Below, piece by piece: positions 22,231-23,635 of a stretch of DNA of 23,635 nucleotides. Source of the stretch: JACQNR01 sp964533045 (lineage in GTDB: Bacteria; Acidobacteriota; Terriglobia; UBA7540); NCBI GenBank assembly GCA_964533045.1, contig CAZHKT010000051.1:1-23635 (forward strand), read 5' to 3'. The notes below the pieces were generated by a model. The model made no database searches. It worked only from the letters and a program-made list of their open reading frames with translations, and was not told the DNA's origin. A program made the translations under genes and the position numbers. Each line of letters begins with the position of its first letter. Position 1 is the first letter of the stretch.

Positions 22231-23255
22231 GGGTGGAGCAGAATCTTGCCGAAGAAATTCCGGCTTTCCATCTTCTCCTGAGCGGCGCGGGCCTCGGCGA
22301 GCGGGAAGACGGAATCAATAACTGGCTTGAGCCGCCGCTGGCCGATGAACTTCAGCGCCGCGAGAAGTTCCGCCTTGCTGCCCATGAAGGAACCGAGAAT
22401 CGAGCGCTGCCGCCCGTAGAGAAGCTGCAGGTTCAGTTTCACTTCCGGCCCGGTCGTGGTGCCGCAGGTTACCAGCCGCCCGTAAGTGGCAAGCGACTCG
22501 AAGCAGTCCTCCCACACCGCCGCGCCCACGTGTTCGAAGACCACGTCCACGCCGCGCTTACCCGTGAGGCGTTGCACTTCTTCCGAGATCTTCTGCTTGC
22601 TGTGATGGATCAGTTCGTCCGCGCCCAGTTCGCGCGCCTTCTCCAGTTTCCAATCCGCGCCCGCCGTGGCGATGACGCGCGCGCCCACCAGCTTGCAGAT
22701 TTGCACCGCCGCCATGCCCACGCCCGAACCGGCGCCGATCACCAGCACGTCTTCGCCCGGCTTCAGACGCGCGCGCGTAAACAGCATGTGCCAGGCGGTC
22801 ACAAAGACCAGCGGCACGGCCGCCGCCTCGTCAAAGTCCAGGTCGCCGGGAATGGGAATGACGTTTATCTCCGGCGACTTCACCAGCTCGGCGTACCCGC
22901 CGTCGACCATCAAGCCGAAAATCGTGAAGCTGCGGCAGGCGCTGTCGAGTCCCTGAAAGCACTGCTCGCACTGGCCGCAACTGATGCCGGGCGAGAGCAG
23001 CACGCGGTCGCCGGGTTTGAAGCGAGTGACCAACGCGCCCACGTCGGCCACTTCGCCCGCGATGTCCGCACCCACAATGTGCGGCATGGGCAGTTGCCAG
23101 CGGCGCACACCCATCCTCAGCCAGAGGTCGAGATGATTCAGCGCGCAGGCCTTAACCCGCACCAGCACTTCGTTGGCCCTGATCTTCGGGTCGGGCGCGT
23201 CCTCGTACTTCAGGACGTCCGGGCCGCCGTGCTCGTGAAATCGAACCGCCCTCAT
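22227..23255 (-). CDS. zinc-binding alcohol dehydrogenase family / quinone oxidoreductase
   Basis: A 342-residue medium-chain dehydrogenase/reductase. The GroES-like domain opens with MRAVRFHEHGGPDVLKYEDA, typical of quinone oxidoreductase relatives; the structural zinc site is complete (C93, C96, C99, C107 in CGQCEQCFQGLDSAC). The usual catalytic-zinc cysteine is N40 in ACALNHLDLW and the GHE motif is replaced by VGADIAG, so catalytic zinc is probably absent. The Rossmann motif GAGSGVGMAAVQ predicts NADP(H) or NAD(H) binding. The substrate is unknown. The ATG at 23255 has GGGAG upstream. The start region is unusually A+T-rich; the TAG stop is the edge of repeat E. Confidence 0.92.
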   Translation of the reverse strand: MRAVRFHEHGGPDVLKYEDAPDPKIRANEVLVRVKACALNHLDLWLRMGVRRWQLPMPHIVGADIAGEVADVGALVTRFKPGDRVLLSPGISCGQCEQCFQGLDSACRSFTIFGLMVDGGYAELVKSPEINVIPIPGDLDFDEAAAVPLVFVTAWHMLFTRARLKPGEDVLVIGAGSGVGMAAVQICKLVGARVIATAGADWKLEKARELGADELIHHSKQKISEEVQRLTGKRGVDVVFEHVGAAVWEDCFESLATYGRLVTCGTTTGPEVKLNLQLLYGRQRSILGSFMGSKAELLAALKFIGQRRLKPVIDSVFPLAEARAAQEKMESRNFFGKILLHP

Positions 23256-23352
23256 GGAATGGCTCCCGTAATATATTTTATATAGGATATCTACGTCATC
23301 ATCTATAAAACACCCGAAATAGCACAGCTTAAGCGCGGAAATCTGCAGAAAT

Positions 23353-23635
23353 TCAGGATGCTGTTTCCTTTGTTTTCATCAACATCGTGGCTTCGTTCCT
23401 TGAGATTAAAATTGTGAGTTTCCCGTTTTCCGTGCCCTTCGACCACATACAATCCTCGGAGAAATGCAGTTCCATAGGAAGCAATACATAACCGGATGAA
23501 TGATAAGATTCGAAGAACAAATCACCGTCTCCATCATCTAGCCTATCACTCTGGACTGCCGGTGTCAAGCCGGGCACGGCGGCGGGCGCTGTCAACGGTT
23601 CGTGTTGAAACTCGGTAAGGCATCTCCGGTTAAGC
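23353..23635 (-). CDS. unrecognised ORF, C-terminal part, runs off the right edge
   Basis: The frame is open from the window edge to TGA at 23353, giving at least 94 residues. The segment includes DRLDDGDGDLFFESYHSSG, then VLLPMELHFSEDCMW, and a Met/Lys-rich tail. I do not recognise a family. A TTG at 23595 could be a start, but the frame stays open beyond it, so a longer gene entering from the right is more likely. Base and codon use is more A+T-rich than in the rest of the window. The gap to the oxidoreductase start (23256-23352) is strongly A+T-rich, with TATATAAAATATA-like sequence and no clear -35. Could be a chance frame. Confidence 0.35.
   Translation of the reverse strand, partial: LNRRCLTEFQHEPLTAPAAVPGLTPAVQSDRLDDGDGDLFFESYHSSGYVLLPMELHFSEDCMWSKGTENGKLTILISRNEATMLMKTKETAS

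Noticed and set aside
22185..23285. Plus-strand open frame (366 codons)
   Set aside because: Antisense to the quinone oxidoreductase, with no motif.

Overview
The window is GC-rich bacterial chromosome, most likely from an Acidobacteriota soil bacterium. This is an inference from gene content and style: GH51 arabinosidases, a membrane cyclase-homology/Ser-Thr kinase fusion, a Gly-rich lipoprotein with an Ig-like domain and four long repeats, an isolated nuoB, and many hairpin repeats between genes. No rRNA, tRNA, CRISPR array, transposase or phage gene was seen. About 27 protein genes are supported; the first and last are cut by the window edges, and one further coding relic is present.

Left part (1-7.8 kb): a 5'-truncated GH51 arabinofuranosidase ends at a strong intrinsic terminator. 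Facing it on the minus strand are a small conserved protein, a membrane-anchored cyclase-homology/kinase fusion, an MntR-type metalloregulator and an arsenate-reductase-like phosphatase. On the plus strand follow a secreted OB-fold-like protein, with a good sigma70 promoter, and a repeat-rich lipoprotein.

Middle (7.8-17.6 kb): a long minus-strand run. In transcription order it is an LRV-repeat protein, a MocR/GntR regulator with a PLP aminotransferase domain, a secreted GH51-like enzyme, a 3'-end relic of another GH51 gene, a PLP-dependent decarboxylase, a RidA-like protein, PdxS, a small protein, a DinB/YfiT-like protein and PdxT. Vitamin B6 synthesis (pdxS, pdxT), two PLP-fold proteins and a Rid protein therefore sit within 9 kb. 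Gaps in this run hold a family of paired GC-rich hairpins whose edge reads TAGCGGC, and in several cases that TAG is the stop codon of the gene just upstream. A separate 81-bp element with 11-bp inverted ends lies between pdxS and the next gene.

Right part (17.7-23.6 kb): an isochorismatase-like hydrolase, a glyoxalase-II-like hydrolase, then a plus-strand group behind a near-consensus promoter (MobB-like P-loop protein, overlapping pterin carbinolamine dehydratase, CopD-like membrane protein, YgfZ/GcvT folate-binding protein), an orphan nuoB, and a zinc-type quinone oxidoreductase. The last 380 bases are visibly richer in A+T and hold the C-terminal part of an unrecognised ORF running off the edge.

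The most interesting signals are the stop-codon-docked hairpin family, the duplicated GH51 tail with 34 identical bases, the 81-bp inverted-repeat element, the helically phased repeats at the MocR promoter, and the cyclase-kinase fusion whose cyclase residues look degenerate. No gap between accepted genes exceeds 300 bases; the longest, 16715-16993, holds the MocR promoter/operator and otherwise nothing recognisable.
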